Source of the DNA: Frigoribacterium sp. | GTDB taxonomy: Bacteria > Actinomycetota > Actinomycetes > Actinomycetales > Microbacteriaceae | Length of the DNA: 37,744 nucleotides | Assembly: GCA_025363205.1 (NCBI GenBank) | Contig: JANYEI010000059.1 | Location: 1-37,744, forward strand | Direction of reading: 5' to 3' | Shown: positions 24,121 to 33,701 of the stretch, piece by piece | How the letters are laid out: the number at the start of each line of letters is the position of its first letter | How positions within the stretch are numbered: the stretch's first letter is position 1 | Program-made: the position numbers and the translations under genes | Notes under the pieces: generated by a model | Databases searched by the model: none | The model's input: the letters and a program-made list of their open reading frames with translations, nothing else | Told to the model about the DNA's origin: nothing

Positions 24121-25601
24121 CACGGAACCCTCGACTCGAGGCGGTGGCCGGCTCGCGACATCCGCAGTTCGGTGTCGGCAAGGGCGTCAACGAGGTGGGT
24201 ATCGTGAGTGACCGCAATGACGCTGCTGCCCTCGTCCAGAAGCTCGGCGAGGAATGCCACGAGTTCGGCCCAGGTGCGGGAGTCCTGTCCGAAGGTCGGT
24301 TCATCCAACACCAGGAGCGGGGGCCGAGTGACGAGCACGGTCGCGACGGAAAGCCGACGCTTCTCGCCGCCCGAAAGAGTGAAGGGATTCGCCTCGGTGA
24401 GGTGGCCGAGTCGAAGACGCTCGAGCAGCGGATCGATGCGTCTGGTCGTCTCATCCCTGGACAGCTTGGTCGCCCGCGCTCCAATCGCGAGTTCACCGGC
24501 GACGGTGCCGCTCACGAACTGGTGCTCGGGATCCTGGAAGACACTTCCGATGCGGGTGACAAGCTCGCGCGACTTCCAGCGGAGGGGATCGGCACCGAGC
24601 CCACGAGACAGCCCACTGGCAACCACCCGACCGCCGATCGCCGGCAACAACCCGCCGAGCGTGAGACCGAGGGTGGTCTTTCCCACCCCGTTCGGACCGG
24701 TGAGGGCGATGCACTCCCCCGCTCGCGCGACCAGGTCGATGTCGGAGTGAAGGGACGTCGAGCGCCCGATGGCGAGGGCCTCGGTGTGCAGTTGCACTCC
24801 ACCCGGCCGGTGCAGCCGGGATGGATGCCGCGGAGGATGCCCCGGAACCCAGACTCCCGAGGCGGCGAGGGCCGCGCCCTCGCCGCGCAGCACGTCATCC
24901 GGCGCTCCATCCGCCAGGACTCCCCCGCCGGGAGCGAGCACGATTACCCGATCAACCAGTGGCCACCACACGTCGACACGGTGCTCCACCACTAGGAGCG
25001 TGCTGCCAGAGACCTCGAGTACGCGCGCCACGGCATCCCGTACCTCGATCACGCCGTCCGGATCGAGGTTGGCCGTCGGTTCGTCGAGCAGCAGCAGGCC
25101 CGGCTGCATGGCGAGCACGCCGGCGAGGGCGAGTCGTTGCTTTTGACCACCGGAGAGCGCGCTGGTGGGGTGCCGAAGGGGGAGGTCGAGGCCGACCGCG
25201 CGCAGCGACTGCGTGACGCGGTGCCAGGTCTCCTCGCGCGGGACACCCATGTTCTCGCAGCCGAATGCCACATCGTCGCCGACGCGGGCCAGCACGACCT
25301 GCGAATCCGGATCCTGAAGCACGAGACCGACCTGGCCGCGAGCGCGAGCGGCATCGGTGTCTCCGACCCGAAGTCGCCCCTCCGATTCACCCTCTTCGTC
25401 ACCACCGAGGACACCCGCGAGCGCGTGCACAAGAGTGGATTTGCCTGCTCCGGATGCCCCGAGCAGGAGCACCCTTTCGCCCGGCTCGATGCGCAGGTCG
25501 AGCCCGCGCAGCGCCCAGCCCGAGCGGCCGGCATGCCGCCATCCCCACCCGTGCGCGTCGACGGACAGCGGCGTCGCGCGGGTGGGGGAGATAAACGACA
25601 T
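24120..25601 (-). CDS. Fused ECF transporter ATPase (two ABC domains, YkoD-like)
   Basis: A 493-residue protein joining the two ATPases of an ECF transporter. Domain 1: Walker A GASGAGKS (48-55), signature LSGGQKQR (149-156), Walker B LLLDEPTANLD. Domain 2: Walker A GPNGVGKT (302-309), signature LSGGEKRR (409-416), Walker B LLVLDEPTFGQD. Both nucleotide sites look intact. The 20-30-residue linker around 250-270 is Pro/His-rich. It powers vitamin uptake with EcfT and the S component. Start ATG 25601 lies 11 bases past the end of the S-component gene. YkoD of Bacillus has the same fused form. Confidence 0.93.
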   Translation of the reverse strand: MSFISPTRATPLSVDAHGWGWRHAGRSGWALRGLDLRIEPGERVLLLGASGAGKSTLVHALAGVLGGDEEGESEGRLRVGDTDAARARGQVGLVLQDPDSQVVLARVGDDVAFGCENMGVPREETWHRVTQSLRAVGLDLPLRHPTSALSGGQKQRLALAGVLAMQPGLLLLDEPTANLDPDGVIEVRDAVARVLEVSGSTLLVVEHRVDVWWPLVDRVIVLAPGGGVLADGAPDDVLRGEGAALAASGVWVPGHPPRHPSRLHRPGGVQLHTEALAIGRSTSLHSDIDLVARAGECIALTGPNGVGKTTLGLTLGGLLPAIGGRVVASGLSRGLGADPLRWKSRELVTRIGSVFQDPEHQFVSGTVAGELAIGARATKLSRDETTRRIDPLLERLRLGHLTEANPFTLSGGEKRRLSVATVLVTRPPLLVLDEPTFGQDSRTWAELVAFLAELLDEGSSVIAVTHDTHLVDALADTELRMSRAGHRLESRVP

Positions 25602-25612
25602 TGATCATCCGC

Positions 25613-26233
25613 TCAGCGCGCGCTAAGCCGGCCGGAGGCGAAGCGGCTGAGGGCGCCGGTGCGGGCGAGTCCTCGAACGATGAACCACGATCCGAGACCG
25701 GCGATGACCGCACCGGAGAGGATGCCTGAAACGGTATAGATCGCTTGAAAGGCGGATCCGGAAGCCAGGTAGTACCCGATGATGTCATTGATGGCCATGG
25801 CCAGGCCAGCCGCGGCACCGGCGAGCATTGCGACCACCACGTTCCCGCGGTGGTAGAGAAAGAGCAGAAAGATGAGCTCCGCCCCGAGGCCCTGCACAAG
25901 CCCGGCCTCGATAGTCAGAAAACCACCCCACTGGGCGCCGAGAAGGGCAGAAACGACGGCGGCCACGAGCTCGGTGAAGAGCGCGGCACCCGGCTTGCGG
26001 ATCACGAGACCTCCGAGCACGCCGGCGAAGAGCCAGATGCCGTACATCAGGGCCTGCGACCCGGGAAGCAGCGCCTCGAGCGGGGCGGTCACCGGCGCAT
26101 AGATCTGATTCCAGGCAAAGAACACTAGTGCGCTGGCGACGCCGAGCACGCTCGCGACCACGATATCCACCACCCGCCAGCGCGCATCGATACCGCGAAC
26201 GATCGGTCGGGAAGATGTTGCGGTTGCGTGCAT
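25613..26233 (-). CDS. ECF transporter substrate-binding component, YkoE-like (thiamine/HMP)
   Basis: A 206-residue membrane protein with about six helices. It has the YkoE pattern GVASALVFFAWNQIY near the N-terminus, GIWLFAGVLGGLVIRKPGAALF and EAGLVQGLGAELIFLLF. YkoE proteins bind thiamine or hydroxymethylpyrimidine and deliver it through EcfT/EcfA. A TPP riboswitch precedes the gene, which supports the substrate class. The start is ATG 26233, with AGGGG about 8 bases upstream, as a longer frame to 26323 would run into the riboswitch. Confidence 0.9.
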   Translation of the reverse strand: MHATATSSRPIVRGIDARWRVVDIVVASVLGVASALVFFAWNQIYAPVTAPLEALLPGSQALMYGIWLFAGVLGGLVIRKPGAALFTELVAAVVSALLGAQWGGFLTIEAGLVQGLGAELIFLLFLYHRGNVVVAMLAGAAAGLAMAINDIIGYYLASGSAFQAIYTVSGILSGAVIAGLGSWFIVRGLARTGALSRFASGRLSAR

Positions 26234-26306
26234 GGTCGTGCCCCTGTCGGTAGTGAGGGCACGGGTGTGGATCGCCGCGGTTGCGACGACCCGGAGAGAA
26301 AATTTG

Positions 26307-26395
26307 CCTCCCTGCGCTGGCATGATCCAGGTCAGGTTCGACGGTCGGAGCTTGGAGAAGCTCCCTCTCAGCCCGGCATCACCGGACTCCCGTGT
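26307..26395 (-). promoter_or_regulatory. TPP riboswitch (THI element)
   Basis: Read on the minus strand, ACACGGGAGTCCGGTG leads into GGGCTGAGAGGGAG (the pyrimidine-sensing J3-2 box, with CTGAGA at 26366-26371). It continues to GAACCTGACCTGG (26327-26339) and CCAGCGCAGGGAGG (26307-26320), all diagnostic TPP aptamer blocks in the correct order. It lies 73 bases before the YkoE start. In the family, TPP binding turns off expression, here probably by hiding the ribosome site or ending transcription; I see no strong terminator. Confidence 0.95.
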
Positions 26396-26400
26396 TCGTT

Positions 26401-26838
26401 GAGAGCATACCGCACCCGCACTTTCGGGAGTGTGGCCTCGACCGCCAGAAAATTGCCGGAGTCATCAGGAAGGCCTGCGGGGATAAAGCCAGGCGTAGCG
26501 ACCGATGCGGGAGGTGCGGTGCCCCCTTCATGCGGCTTCACGCGGCCAAATCCGCAATCCACTTGGTAGACGTTGCGACCTAACCGCGGATTTACCCGCA
26601 ACAACTACCAAGTCGATCGGGTACGGGGCGGGAAGGAGCACGGGGATGCGGAAACAGAACTGGTGTGACGCTGGTTGGCACACTCGACGCAACTGGATTC
26701 AGCCTGATTGCGATGTCGCCCGCCGCGCTAAACCTTCTTGCCGACTTGTCAAGGCTCCCTCTCGGTTCGACCTTCTCAGCACGCGCACGATACGGTAAAA
26801 AGCCCTAAGAACCTGCCTGACCGAATTGAGAAAACCCC
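26401..26838. other. Intergenic region between the TPP riboswitch and glgX
   Basis: No supportable gene on either strand. It must hold the promoter of the leftward thiamine operon and the promoter of glgX. The notable structure is a long imperfect inverted repeat at 26561-26613. Confidence 0.5.
26561..26613. repeat. Imperfect inverted repeat with 17-base arms
   Basis: ACTTGGTAGACGTTGCG (26561-26577) pairs with CGCAACAACTACCAAGT (26597-26613) at 15 of 17 positions, around a 19-base loop containing CCGCGGATTT. It is about 225 bases before glgX and about 165 past the riboswitch. No T-tract follows. It could be a regulator site, a transcript hairpin or a decayed mobile repeat. Confidence 0.65.
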
Positions 26839-29037
26839 ATGGAAACCTGGCCCGGATCCGCGTATCCACTCGGCGCGACTTTCGACGGCAGCGGCACCAA
26901 CTTCGCCCTGTTCAGTGAGGTCGCCGAGAAGATCGAGCTGTGCCTGTTCGATGACAACGGTGTCGAGACCAGGGTCGAACTGCTCGAGATCGACGCCTAC
27001 GTCTGGCATGCCTACCTTCCGCAGGTGCAGCCCGGGCAGCGCTATGGCTACCGCGTCTCTGGCGAATACGATCCGGAGTCGGGTAAGCGCTGCAACCCCA
27101 ACAAACTGCTCCTCGACCCCTATGCCAAGGCCACCAGCGGTGACTTCGACTGGGATCCGTGCCTGTTCGCCTACAACTTCGGCGACCCGCTCTCGCGCAA
27201 CGACGAAGACTCGGCCAGCCACACGATGATGGGCATCGTCATCAACCCCTTCTTCGGCTGGGCCGGCGATCGTCACCCGCGAGTGCCCTACAACGACACC
27301 GTGATCTACGAGGCCCATGTTAAGGGACTCACGCAGTTGCACCCCGACATCCCGGTCGAGCAGCGCGGCACCTATTCCGGACTCGCTCATCCGGCCGTGA
27401 TCGAGCACCTGAAGAAGCTCGGCATTACCACCCTCGAGCTCATGCCTGTTCACCAGTTCGTGCAGGATTCGACCCTGCTCGACAAGGGACTTCGCAATTA
27501 CTGGGGCTACAACACCATCGGATTCTTTGCGCCGCAGAGCAGCTACTCCTCCGCCGGGGATCGCGGACAGCAGGTACAGGAGTTCAAGGGCATGGTGCGC
27601 TCGATGCACGACGCCGGCATCGAGGTCGTACTCGACGTGGTCTACAACCACACGGCGGAGGGCAACCACCTCGGCCCGACCATCTCGTTCAAGGGAATCG
27701 ACAACAGGGCGTACTACCGTCTAGTCGATAACGACGAGCAGTTCTACATGGACTACACCGGCACCGGAAACTCGTTCAACGTGCGCCACCCGCACTCGCT
27801 GCAGCTCATCATGGACAGCCTGCGCTACTGGGTCACCGAGATGCACGTCGACGGATTCCGATTCGACCTCGCCTCCACCCTCGCCCGAGAGTTCTACGAC
27901 GTCGATAAGCTCTCCACCTTCTTCGAGCTCGTGCAGCAGGACCCGATCGTCTCGCAGGTGAAGCTCATCGCCGAGCCCTGGGACGTTGGGCCCGGCGGCT
28001 ACCAGGTGGGCAACTTCCCGCCGCAGTGGACGGAGTGGAACGGCAAGTACCGCGACACCGTGCGCGACTTTTGGCGCGGTGAACCCTCTACTCTCGGCGA
28101 GTTCGCGGCGCGCCTCACCGGTTCGGCAGACCTCTACGAGGGCGATGGGCGACGCCCCGTGGCATCCATCAACTTCGTGACCGCGCACGACGGCTTCACC
28201 CTGGCCGACCTCGTGTCGTACAACCAGAAGCACAATGACGCGAACGGCGAGGGGAACCACGACGGGGAGTCGGAAAACCGGTCCTGGAACTCCGGTGTGG
28301 AGGGCCCGACGGATGATCCGGCCGTGCTCGGCCTTCGCGCCAGACAGCAGCGCAACTTCCTCGCGACGCTGCTGCTCTCGCAGGGGGTGCCGATGATCCT
28401 GCATGGCGACGAACTCGGACGCACGCAGCGGGGCAACAACAACACCTACGCCCAGGACTCCGAGATCTCGTGGGTGCACTGGGATGCGGCGGATGCTCCG
28501 CTCACCGAGTTCGTGGCCGCCCTCACCCGGCTGCGTAAAGACCACCCCACTTTCCGCCGCAAGAGCTTCTTCGACGGCCGCCCGGTGAAGCGAGGAGCGG
28601 GCGAACCGCTCGCGGACATCGTCTGGCTGACCCCCGGTGGCGAGGAGATGGAGCCGGATAACTGGGACTCCGGCTTCGGCCGAGCCATCGGCGTATTCCT
28701 CAACGGCAACGGCATTCAGGGGCGTGACCTTCGCGGCCAGCGAATCACCGACCTCAACTTCGCCATCTTTTTCAACGCCGGTGACGATCCAGTGGACTTC
28801 ACCCTGCCCTCCGAGGAGTTCTCCGGTTCGTGGGAGATCGTGATCGATACTTCGGGCGAGCTGGCCGACACCGAGCCTCGCAGGGCGACGGATGTGCTTC
28901 CGGTCGTGGCGAAGTCGCTTGTCGTGCTGCGCGCCTGGGTCGCTCCAGAGGTGGAGATCGACCATTCGGTCGCGGCTTCCCTGAGCGCTCAGGCCGGCAC
29001 CCAGGCGGCCGCTCCACGCATCCCCGAGGCACACTGA
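26839..29037 (+). CDS. glgX: Glycogen debranching enzyme GlgX (isoamylase type)
   Basis: A 732-residue GH13 enzyme that hydrolyses alpha-1,6 branches of glycogen, releasing linear malto-oligosaccharides. An N-terminal CBM48 domain (about 1-120; [19 protein letters not shown]) precedes the catalytic barrel. Barrel motifs: DVVYNHT at 266, nucleophile Asp343 in DGFRFDLAS, acid Glu379 in [15 protein letters not shown], and Asp451 in TAHDGFT. The C-terminal beta domain is complete. It overlaps treY by one base (TGATG), so its linear products would feed TreY directly. This arrangement matches TreX-TreY-TreZ operons. Confidence 0.96.
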   Translation: METWPGSAYPLGATFDGSGTNFALFSEVAEKIELCLFDDNGVETRVELLEIDAYVWHAYLPQVQPGQRYGYRVSGEYDPESGKRCNPNKLLLDPYAKATSGDFDWDPCLFAYNFGDPLSRNDEDSASHTMMGIVINPFFGWAGDRHPRVPYNDTVIYEAHVKGLTQLHPDIPVEQRGTYSGLAHPAVIEHLKKLGITTLELMPVHQFVQDSTLLDKGLRNYWGYNTIGFFAPQSSYSSAGDRGQQVQEFKGMVRSMHDAGIEVVLDVVYNHTAEGNHLGPTISFKGIDNRAYYRLVDNDEQFYMDYTGTGNSFNVRHPHSLQLIMDSLRYWVTEMHVDGFRFDLASTLAREFYDVDKLSTFFELVQQDPIVSQVKLIAEPWDVGPGGYQVGNFPPQWTEWNGKYRDTVRDFWRGEPSTLGEFAARLTGSADLYEGDGRRPVASINFVTAHDGFTLADLVSYNQKHNDANGEGNHDGESENRSWNSGVEGPTDDPAVLGLRARQQRNFLATLLLSQGVPMILHGDELGRTQRGNNNTYAQDSEISWVHWDAADAPLTEFVAALTRLRKDHPTFRRKSFFDGRPVKRGAGEPLADIVWLTPGGEEMEPDNWDSGFGRAIGVFLNGNGIQGRDLRGQRITDLNFAIFFNAGDDPVDFTLPSEEFSGSWEIVIDTSGELADTEPRRATDVLPVVAKSLVVLRAWVAPEVEIDHSVAASLSAQAGTQAAAPRIPEAH

Positions 29038-31364
29038 TGAGGATTCCCGCCTCCACCTATCGACTGCAGATTCGCGAGTCTTTCGAGTTAAACGCCGCGG
29101 CGCGTATCGCGGGCTACATTCACGATCTCGGGGCCGACTGGCTCTACCTCTCCCCCATTCTTAAGGCGGAGGAGGGCTCCGACCATGGCTACGACGTGGT
29201 CGATCATTCGCTCGTCGATCCGGCCCGCGGTGGTCGGGAGGGTTTGGATGCCGCCTCCGCCGCCGCCCGGACGCTCGGGCTCGGCGTGCTCGTCGACATC
29301 GTTCCGAACCACGTCGGGATGGCCACTCCGAAGCAGAGCGTCTGGTGGTGGGACCTGCTCGCCCACGGGCGACAGTCTCGCTACGCGGAGGCATTCGACG
29401 TCGACTGGGAGTTCGGCGGCGGCCGGGTGCGCATCCCGGTGCTCGGTGACGAGCCAGATCCCGAGTTGCAGATCATCGACGGACAGCTCGCCTACTACGA
29501 CAATCGCTTCCCGATTGCACCGGGCACTGCAGACGACGGGGCCTCGGCTGCCGAGGTGCACTCCCGCCAGAACTACGAGCTGATGAACTGGCGCCGGGCG
29601 GATGCCGAGCTCAATTACCGCAGATTCTTCGCCGTGAACACGTTGGCCGGCATCCGCGTCGAAACGCCCTGGGTGTTCGACGAGTCGCATGCGGAAATCA
29701 TCCGCTGGATCACCTCTGGCCTCGCCGACGGCCTGCGAGTTGACCATCCCGACGGGCTCGCCGACCCGGCCGGGTACCTCGACGCACTCGCGGCGGCTAC
29801 CGACGGTGCTTATGTGCTCGTCGAAAAGATCCTCGAAGGAGACGAACAGCTGCCCACCTCGTGGGCCACCTCGGGAACGACGGGCTATGACGCCCTCGCG
29901 GATGTCGACCGGGTGCTCGTGGATCCGGCCGGTCGGCTGGCACTCGACGCGCTGGACTCTGCCCTGCGCGACTCGACCGAGCCGATCTCCTGGACCCGCC
30001 TCATCCACGGCACGAAGCGAGCGATCGCCGATGGCATCCTGCGCTCGGAGGTGTTGCGGCTCGAACGCGAGCTTGGCCGCACTGCGCCTCACCAGACTGA
30101 GCCTCACCAGACTGAGCCTGACGAACAAACGGCGGATGCCCTTGCCGAGCTCCTTGCCTGCTTCCCGGTCTATCGCTCCTACCTTCCTCTCGGCATCGAG
30201 CATCTGCACGAAGCGGTGAGACTGGCGAAGGAGTATCGTCCGGGGCTCGCGAAACGCATCGACGAACTGCTTCCGACGCTGAGTGATTCGAGCCATCCGG
30301 CGGCGATCCGCTTCCAGCAGACTTCCGGCATGGTGATGGCGAAGGGCGTCGAGGATACCGCGTTCTACCGCTACACCCGGCTCGGCTCGCTCACCGAAGT
30401 GGGGGCGGATCCCTCGGAGTTCTCCATCGGTATCGGAGAATTCCACCGCCGCCAGCAGCTGCGCCAAGCGAGCTTCCCGTTGTCTCTCACGACTCTGTCC
30501 ACCCATGACACCAAGCGGGGCGAAGACGTGCGGGCTCGCATCACTGTGCTCGCCGAGATTCCGACGGAGTGGGCGGCTGCGCTCGGCGAGCTGCGCGACG
30601 CGGTGCCGCTCGGTGACGGTCCGCTCGAGTCGCTGCTCTGGGAGGCGATCATCGGTGCCTGGCCGGCCAGCCGCGAGCGGTTGCACTCCTATGCTGAGAA
30701 GGCAGCGCGCGAGGCCGGCAACTCCACGAAATGGACCGCACCGAGCGAAGAATTCGAGGCGCGCATGCACAGGCTCGTCGACTCCGCCTTCGACGACGAG
30801 CACGTGGTCGGCATCCTCGAGCGTGTGCTCGACGCCGTGCGCCAGCCGGGCTGGTCGAATTCGCTGGCGGCTAAGGTCATCCAACTCACCGCGCCGGGCG
30901 TTCCGGATGTCTATCAGGGCAGCGAGCTCTGGGAGACCTCGCTCGTCGACCCCGACAACCGCCGCCCGGTCGACTTCGACGAGCGACGGTTGTACCTCGC
31001 CGCCATCGACGCCGGAGCCCACCCGCCGATCGACGAGTCGGGCGCTGCGAAGCTGCTCGTCACCTCCCGGGCGCTTCGGCTTCGGCGGGACCGGCCCGAG
31101 CTGTTCAGCCGCTATGCCGCAATCGAAGCCTACGGATCTGCGGCGAAGCATGTCGTGGCCTTCGACCGCGGAGCGGCGCTCACCGTGGCCACACGCCTAC
31201 CGGTTGGCCTTGCGAGAGCGGGCGGTTGGGGGGACACCACGGTGATCGCCGCCGGGCGTCCTCTCACCGATGTCTTCACCGGTCGCACATTCGAGGGCGG
31301 CACCCTGCTGATCTCCGAGGTGCTTGAGCGATACCCTGTCGCACTGCTGATCCCGAGCGAGTAG
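29037..31364 (+). CDS. treY: Malto-oligosyltrehalose synthase
   Basis: A 775-residue GH13 enzyme that turns the reducing-end alpha-1,4 bond of maltodextrin into alpha-1,1, making maltooligosyl trehalose. Signatures: [10 protein letters not shown] at the start, [28 protein letters not shown], and nucleophile Asp236 in [28 protein letters not shown] and [16 protein letters not shown] are TreY-specific. ATG 29037 is in the TGATG overlap with glgX; a longer frame upstream lies inside glgX. Residues near 350 hold a duplicated HQTEP motif encoded by an exact 15-bp tandem repeat (30086-30115). Confidence 0.97.
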   Translation: MRIPASTYRLQIRESFELNAAARIAGYIHDLGADWLYLSPILKAEEGSDHGYDVVDHSLVDPARGGREGLDAASAAARTLGLGVLVDIVPNHVGMATPKQSVWWWDLLAHGRQSRYAEAFDVDWEFGGGRVRIPVLGDEPDPELQIIDGQLAYYDNRFPIAPGTADDGASAAEVHSRQNYELMNWRRADAELNYRRFFAVNTLAGIRVETPWVFDESHAEIIRWITSGLADGLRVDHPDGLADPAGYLDALAAATDGAYVLVEKILEGDEQLPTSWATSGTTGYDALADVDRVLVDPAGRLALDALDSALRDSTEPISWTRLIHGTKRAIADGILRSEVLRLERELGRTAPHQTEPHQTEPDEQTADALAELLACFPVYRSYLPLGIEHLHEAVRLAKEYRPGLAKRIDELLPTLSDSSHPAAIRFQQTSGMVMAKGVEDTAFYRYTRLGSLTEVGADPSEFSIGIGEFHRRQQLRQASFPLSLTTLSTHDTKRGEDVRARITVLAEIPTEWAAALGELRDAVPLGDGPLESLLWEAIIGAWPASRERLHSYAEKAAREAGNSTKWTAPSEEFEARMHRLVDSAFDDEHVVGILERVLDAVRQPGWSNSLAAKVIQLTAPGVPDVYQGSELWETSLVDPDNRRPVDFDERRLYLAAIDAGAHPPIDESGAAKLLVTSRALRLRRDRPELFSRYAAIEAYGSAAKHVVAFDRGAALTVATRLPVGLARAGGWGDTTVIAAGRPLTDVFTGRTFEGGTLLISEVLERYPVALLIPSE
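30086..30115 (+). repeat. 15-bp tandem duplication inside treY
   Basis: GCCTCACCAGACTGA occurs twice in a row, adding one copy of a five-residue motif (PHQTE) in frame. It lies in a surface linker rather than the catalytic core, so it is probably neutral. Confidence 0.85.
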
Positions 31365-31371
31365 GCGAACG

Positions 31372-33120
31372 ATGATGATCACTGACGCGATGACCTTCGA
31401 CATCTGGGCCCCCGCGGCCTCGACCCTCACGCTACTGCTCGACGGCGAGCGTCACGAGATGACGGCGGCCAGCGGCGGCTGGTGGACGGCACCAAAGGGC
31501 GTCTCCGGCACCGACTACGGCTACCTCGTGGATGGCGACGAGACGCCGCTGCCCGATCCACGCAGCAGGCGCCAGCCCGAGTCAGTTCATGGACTCTCTC
31601 GCACCTTCACCAGCGAGTTCGAGTGGACCGACACTGCCTGGACCGGTCGCCAGCTCGCCGGCGGCGTGATCTACGAGCTGCACCTCGGCACCTTCACGCC
31701 GGAGGGAACGCTCGACTCGGCGATCGACAAGCTCGACCATCTCGTCTCCATCGGGGTCGATTTTGTGGAACTGCTGCCGGTAAACGGGTTCAACGGCGAC
31801 CACAACTGGGGCTACGACGGAGTGCTCTGGTACACGGTCGATGAGACCTACGGCGGCCCCGCCGCCTACGAACGATTCGTGGATGCCGCGCACGCTCGCG
31901 GCCTCGGCGTGATTCAGGACGTGGTCTACAACCACCTCGGCCCGAGTGGAAACTACCTTCCGCGCTTCGGTCCATACCTGCACGCCGAGGGCTCGAACAC
32001 CTGGGGTTCCTCCGTCAACCTCGACGAGCCCGCCGTACGGTCGTACGTGATCGAAAACGCGCTGATGTGGTTGCGCGATTTCCACGTCGACGGCCTGCGC
32101 CTCGATGCCGTGCACGCTCTCGTGGATAACTCGCCGAAGCACCTCCTGCAGGAGCTCTCCGAGCGCACCGACAGCCTCTCGGCCTTCCTCGGACGCCCAC
32201 TCACCCTCATCGCCGAGTCCGATCTCAACGATCCGAAACTCATCACGCCGCGCGAGGGCGGCAGCGGAGGCTACGGCCTCCAAGCCCAATGGAGTGACGA
32301 CTTCCACCATGCACTGCACGTGGCCCTCACCGGCGAAATCAGCGGCTACTACGCCGACTTCGCCCACCTTGACTCGCTCGCCAAGGTGGTCACCCGTGGC
32401 TTCTTCCACGACGGCAGCTACTCGTCGTTTCGCGAGCGTGACCACGGGCATCCGATCGACACGGAGCACATGCCGTCCTGGCGCCTCGTCGTCGCCAACC
32501 AAAATCACGACCAGATCGGCAATCGCGCCGTCGGTGACCGGCTTTCGGCCAAGCTCGACCACGGCCAACTCGCGATTGCTGCAGTGCTCACCCTCGCCGG
32601 TCCGTTCACTCCGATGCTCTTCATGGGCGAGGAGTGGGGCGCCAGCACTCCCTGGCAGTTCTTCACCTCGCATCCCGAGCCCGAGCTCGGCAGGGCGACC
32701 GCCGAAGGTCGCATCGCCGAGTTCGCGAAAATGGGCTGGGATCCGACGGTCGTGCCAGACCCCCAGGATCCCGAGACCTTCCTGCGGTCCAAGCTGAACT
32801 GGGACGAGGCGACGGATGCCGGCCACTCCGACCTCCTTGCTCTCTATCGGTCGCTCGCGGCTCTTCGCCGTAACCGCGCCGACCTGACCGATCCGCGGAT
32901 GTCACGGCTCTCGGCTGAGTTCGACGACGACGCCAAATGGTTTGCTCTGCACCGCAAGGATTCGACCGGTGGCGGCACCAGCATCATCGTGAACTTCGCC
33001 GACTTTCCGGTCGCGCTGCCCTACGGCGGCACGGTGCTGCTGGCGACCACGGATACCGTGGCGGCGTCATCCACGGAGATCCTGCTCGGCGCGCGTGCGG
33101 CGGCGATTCTCGCCTGCTGA
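31372..33120 (+). CDS. treZ: Malto-oligosyltrehalose trehalohydrolase
   Basis: A 582-residue GH13 enzyme that releases free trehalose from maltooligosyl trehalose, the last step of the TreY-TreZ pathway. An N-terminal domain (about 1-90; [17 protein letters not shown]) precedes the barrel. Catalytic residues are nucleophile Asp245 in [11 protein letters not shown] and acid Glu282 in [21 protein letters not shown] and [15 protein letters not shown] are TreZ signatures. It starts 7 bases after treY; ATG 31372 and ATG 31375 are both possible. Trehalose serves as a stress solute and reserve in actinobacteria. Confidence 0.96.
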   Translation: MMITDAMTFDIWAPAASTLTLLLDGERHEMTAASGGWWTAPKGVSGTDYGYLVDGDETPLPDPRSRRQPESVHGLSRTFTSEFEWTDTAWTGRQLAGGVIYELHLGTFTPEGTLDSAIDKLDHLVSIGVDFVELLPVNGFNGDHNWGYDGVLWYTVDETYGGPAAYERFVDAAHARGLGVIQDVVYNHLGPSGNYLPRFGPYLHAEGSNTWGSSVNLDEPAVRSYVIENALMWLRDFHVDGLRLDAVHALVDNSPKHLLQELSERTDSLSAFLGRPLTLIAESDLNDPKLITPREGGSGGYGLQAQWSDDFHHALHVALTGEISGYYADFAHLDSLAKVVTRGFFHDGSYSSFRERDHGHPIDTEHMPSWRLVVANQNHDQIGNRAVGDRLSAKLDHGQLAIAAVLTLAGPFTPMLFMGEEWGASTPWQFFTSHPEPELGRATAEGRIAEFAKMGWDPTVVPDPQDPETFLRSKLNWDEATDAGHSDLLALYRSLAALRRNRADLTDPRMSRLSAEFDDDAKWFALHRKDSTGGGTSIIVNFADFPVALPYGGTVLLATTDTVAASSTEILLGARAAAILAC

Positions 33121-33361
33121 GCTGAGGCGTGCCGCGCGCCAGCGATTGGGAAACCCGGTGGTGCCGTTGTCGCCCTGCCCGCTTTCGCTTCCGGACCCGT
33201 CACTTGTGGTCAGGGCGTAGGTAATCCATCGGCAGTTGCCAGCAGGGTATTTCTCCAAATATCCGCCCGCAAAAACCCGTTGTGCAACCGGGAACGCGTG
33301 CGCGCCCAGTGCCTGCTCAATCTTTTGGCTGCAGCGACCTGAGGAAGCGTACGCTGTCGCC

Positions 33362-33658
33362 ATGGATGAGAAAACTGGCGTCGACGAACGTCGTGCAGGG
33401 GAAAAATTCGTCCGTTTTATCGACTGGCTGAATCACAGATTGATCCCCGTGATTGGTCCGCCGGATTTGGGCCCGTACGATGCGGTCCTGGAAAAAGTGG
33501 GTGACGCGATGTGCCCGGTGTGCGGCACAGCGCTGACCGAACACAGCATCGATCATTCGGCCGCAAACACGGTTCTCAACTGCCCGGCGCCCCACAAGCC
33601 AGCACCGGTTAACGATCAACCGATCAACGAGTTAGGGATGTTAAAGCGAGGTAAGTGA
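33362..33658 (+). CDS. Small protein with CPVCG zinc-ribbon-like motif
   Basis: A 98-residue soluble protein. After an N-terminal helix (EKFVRFIDWLNHRLIPVIGPPDLGPYD) comes CPVCG (Cys51, Cys54), then HSIDHS, NCPAPH with Cys74 and His78, and INELGM. The Cys/His spacing suggests one zinc site. I do not recognise a named family; similar CPVCG...CP..H proteins occur in Microbacteriaceae (from memory). ATG 33362 is chosen because the sequence before it lacks a protein-like pattern, though no clear ribosome site is seen. Confidence 0.6.
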   Translation: MDEKTGVDERRAGEKFVRFIDWLNHRLIPVIGPPDLGPYDAVLEKVGDAMCPVCGTALTEHSIDHSAANTVLNCPAPHKPAPVNDQPINELGMLKRGK

Positions 33659-33701
33659 CGCCGACGCGATGGCCCTTTTCACAAGGTGCTGGTCTCGACC
33701 G

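Noticed and set aside
26368-26604. 78-codon minus-strand frame upstream of the TPP riboswitch
   Set aside because: It runs into the riboswitch aptamer and through one arm of the inverted repeat; coding use is unlikely.
27721-29034. 437-codon minus-strand open frame opposite glgX
   Set aside because: A typical high-GC shadow frame: no domain, no ribosome site, and opposite a complete GH13 enzyme with all catalytic residues.
29088-31151. 687-codon minus-strand open frame opposite treY
   Set aside because: Arg/Gly/Glu-rich shadow of treY with no recognisable fold; treY is intact and part of a known operon.
31582-32826. 414-codon minus-strand open frame opposite treZ
   Set aside because: Shadow of treZ, no start signal and no family resemblance.
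33067-33363. 98-codon minus-strand frame between treZ and the CPVCG protein
   Set aside because: It overlaps the end of treZ, has no ribosome site, and ends in an Arg-rich shadow sequence, though its middle part reads slightly protein-like.
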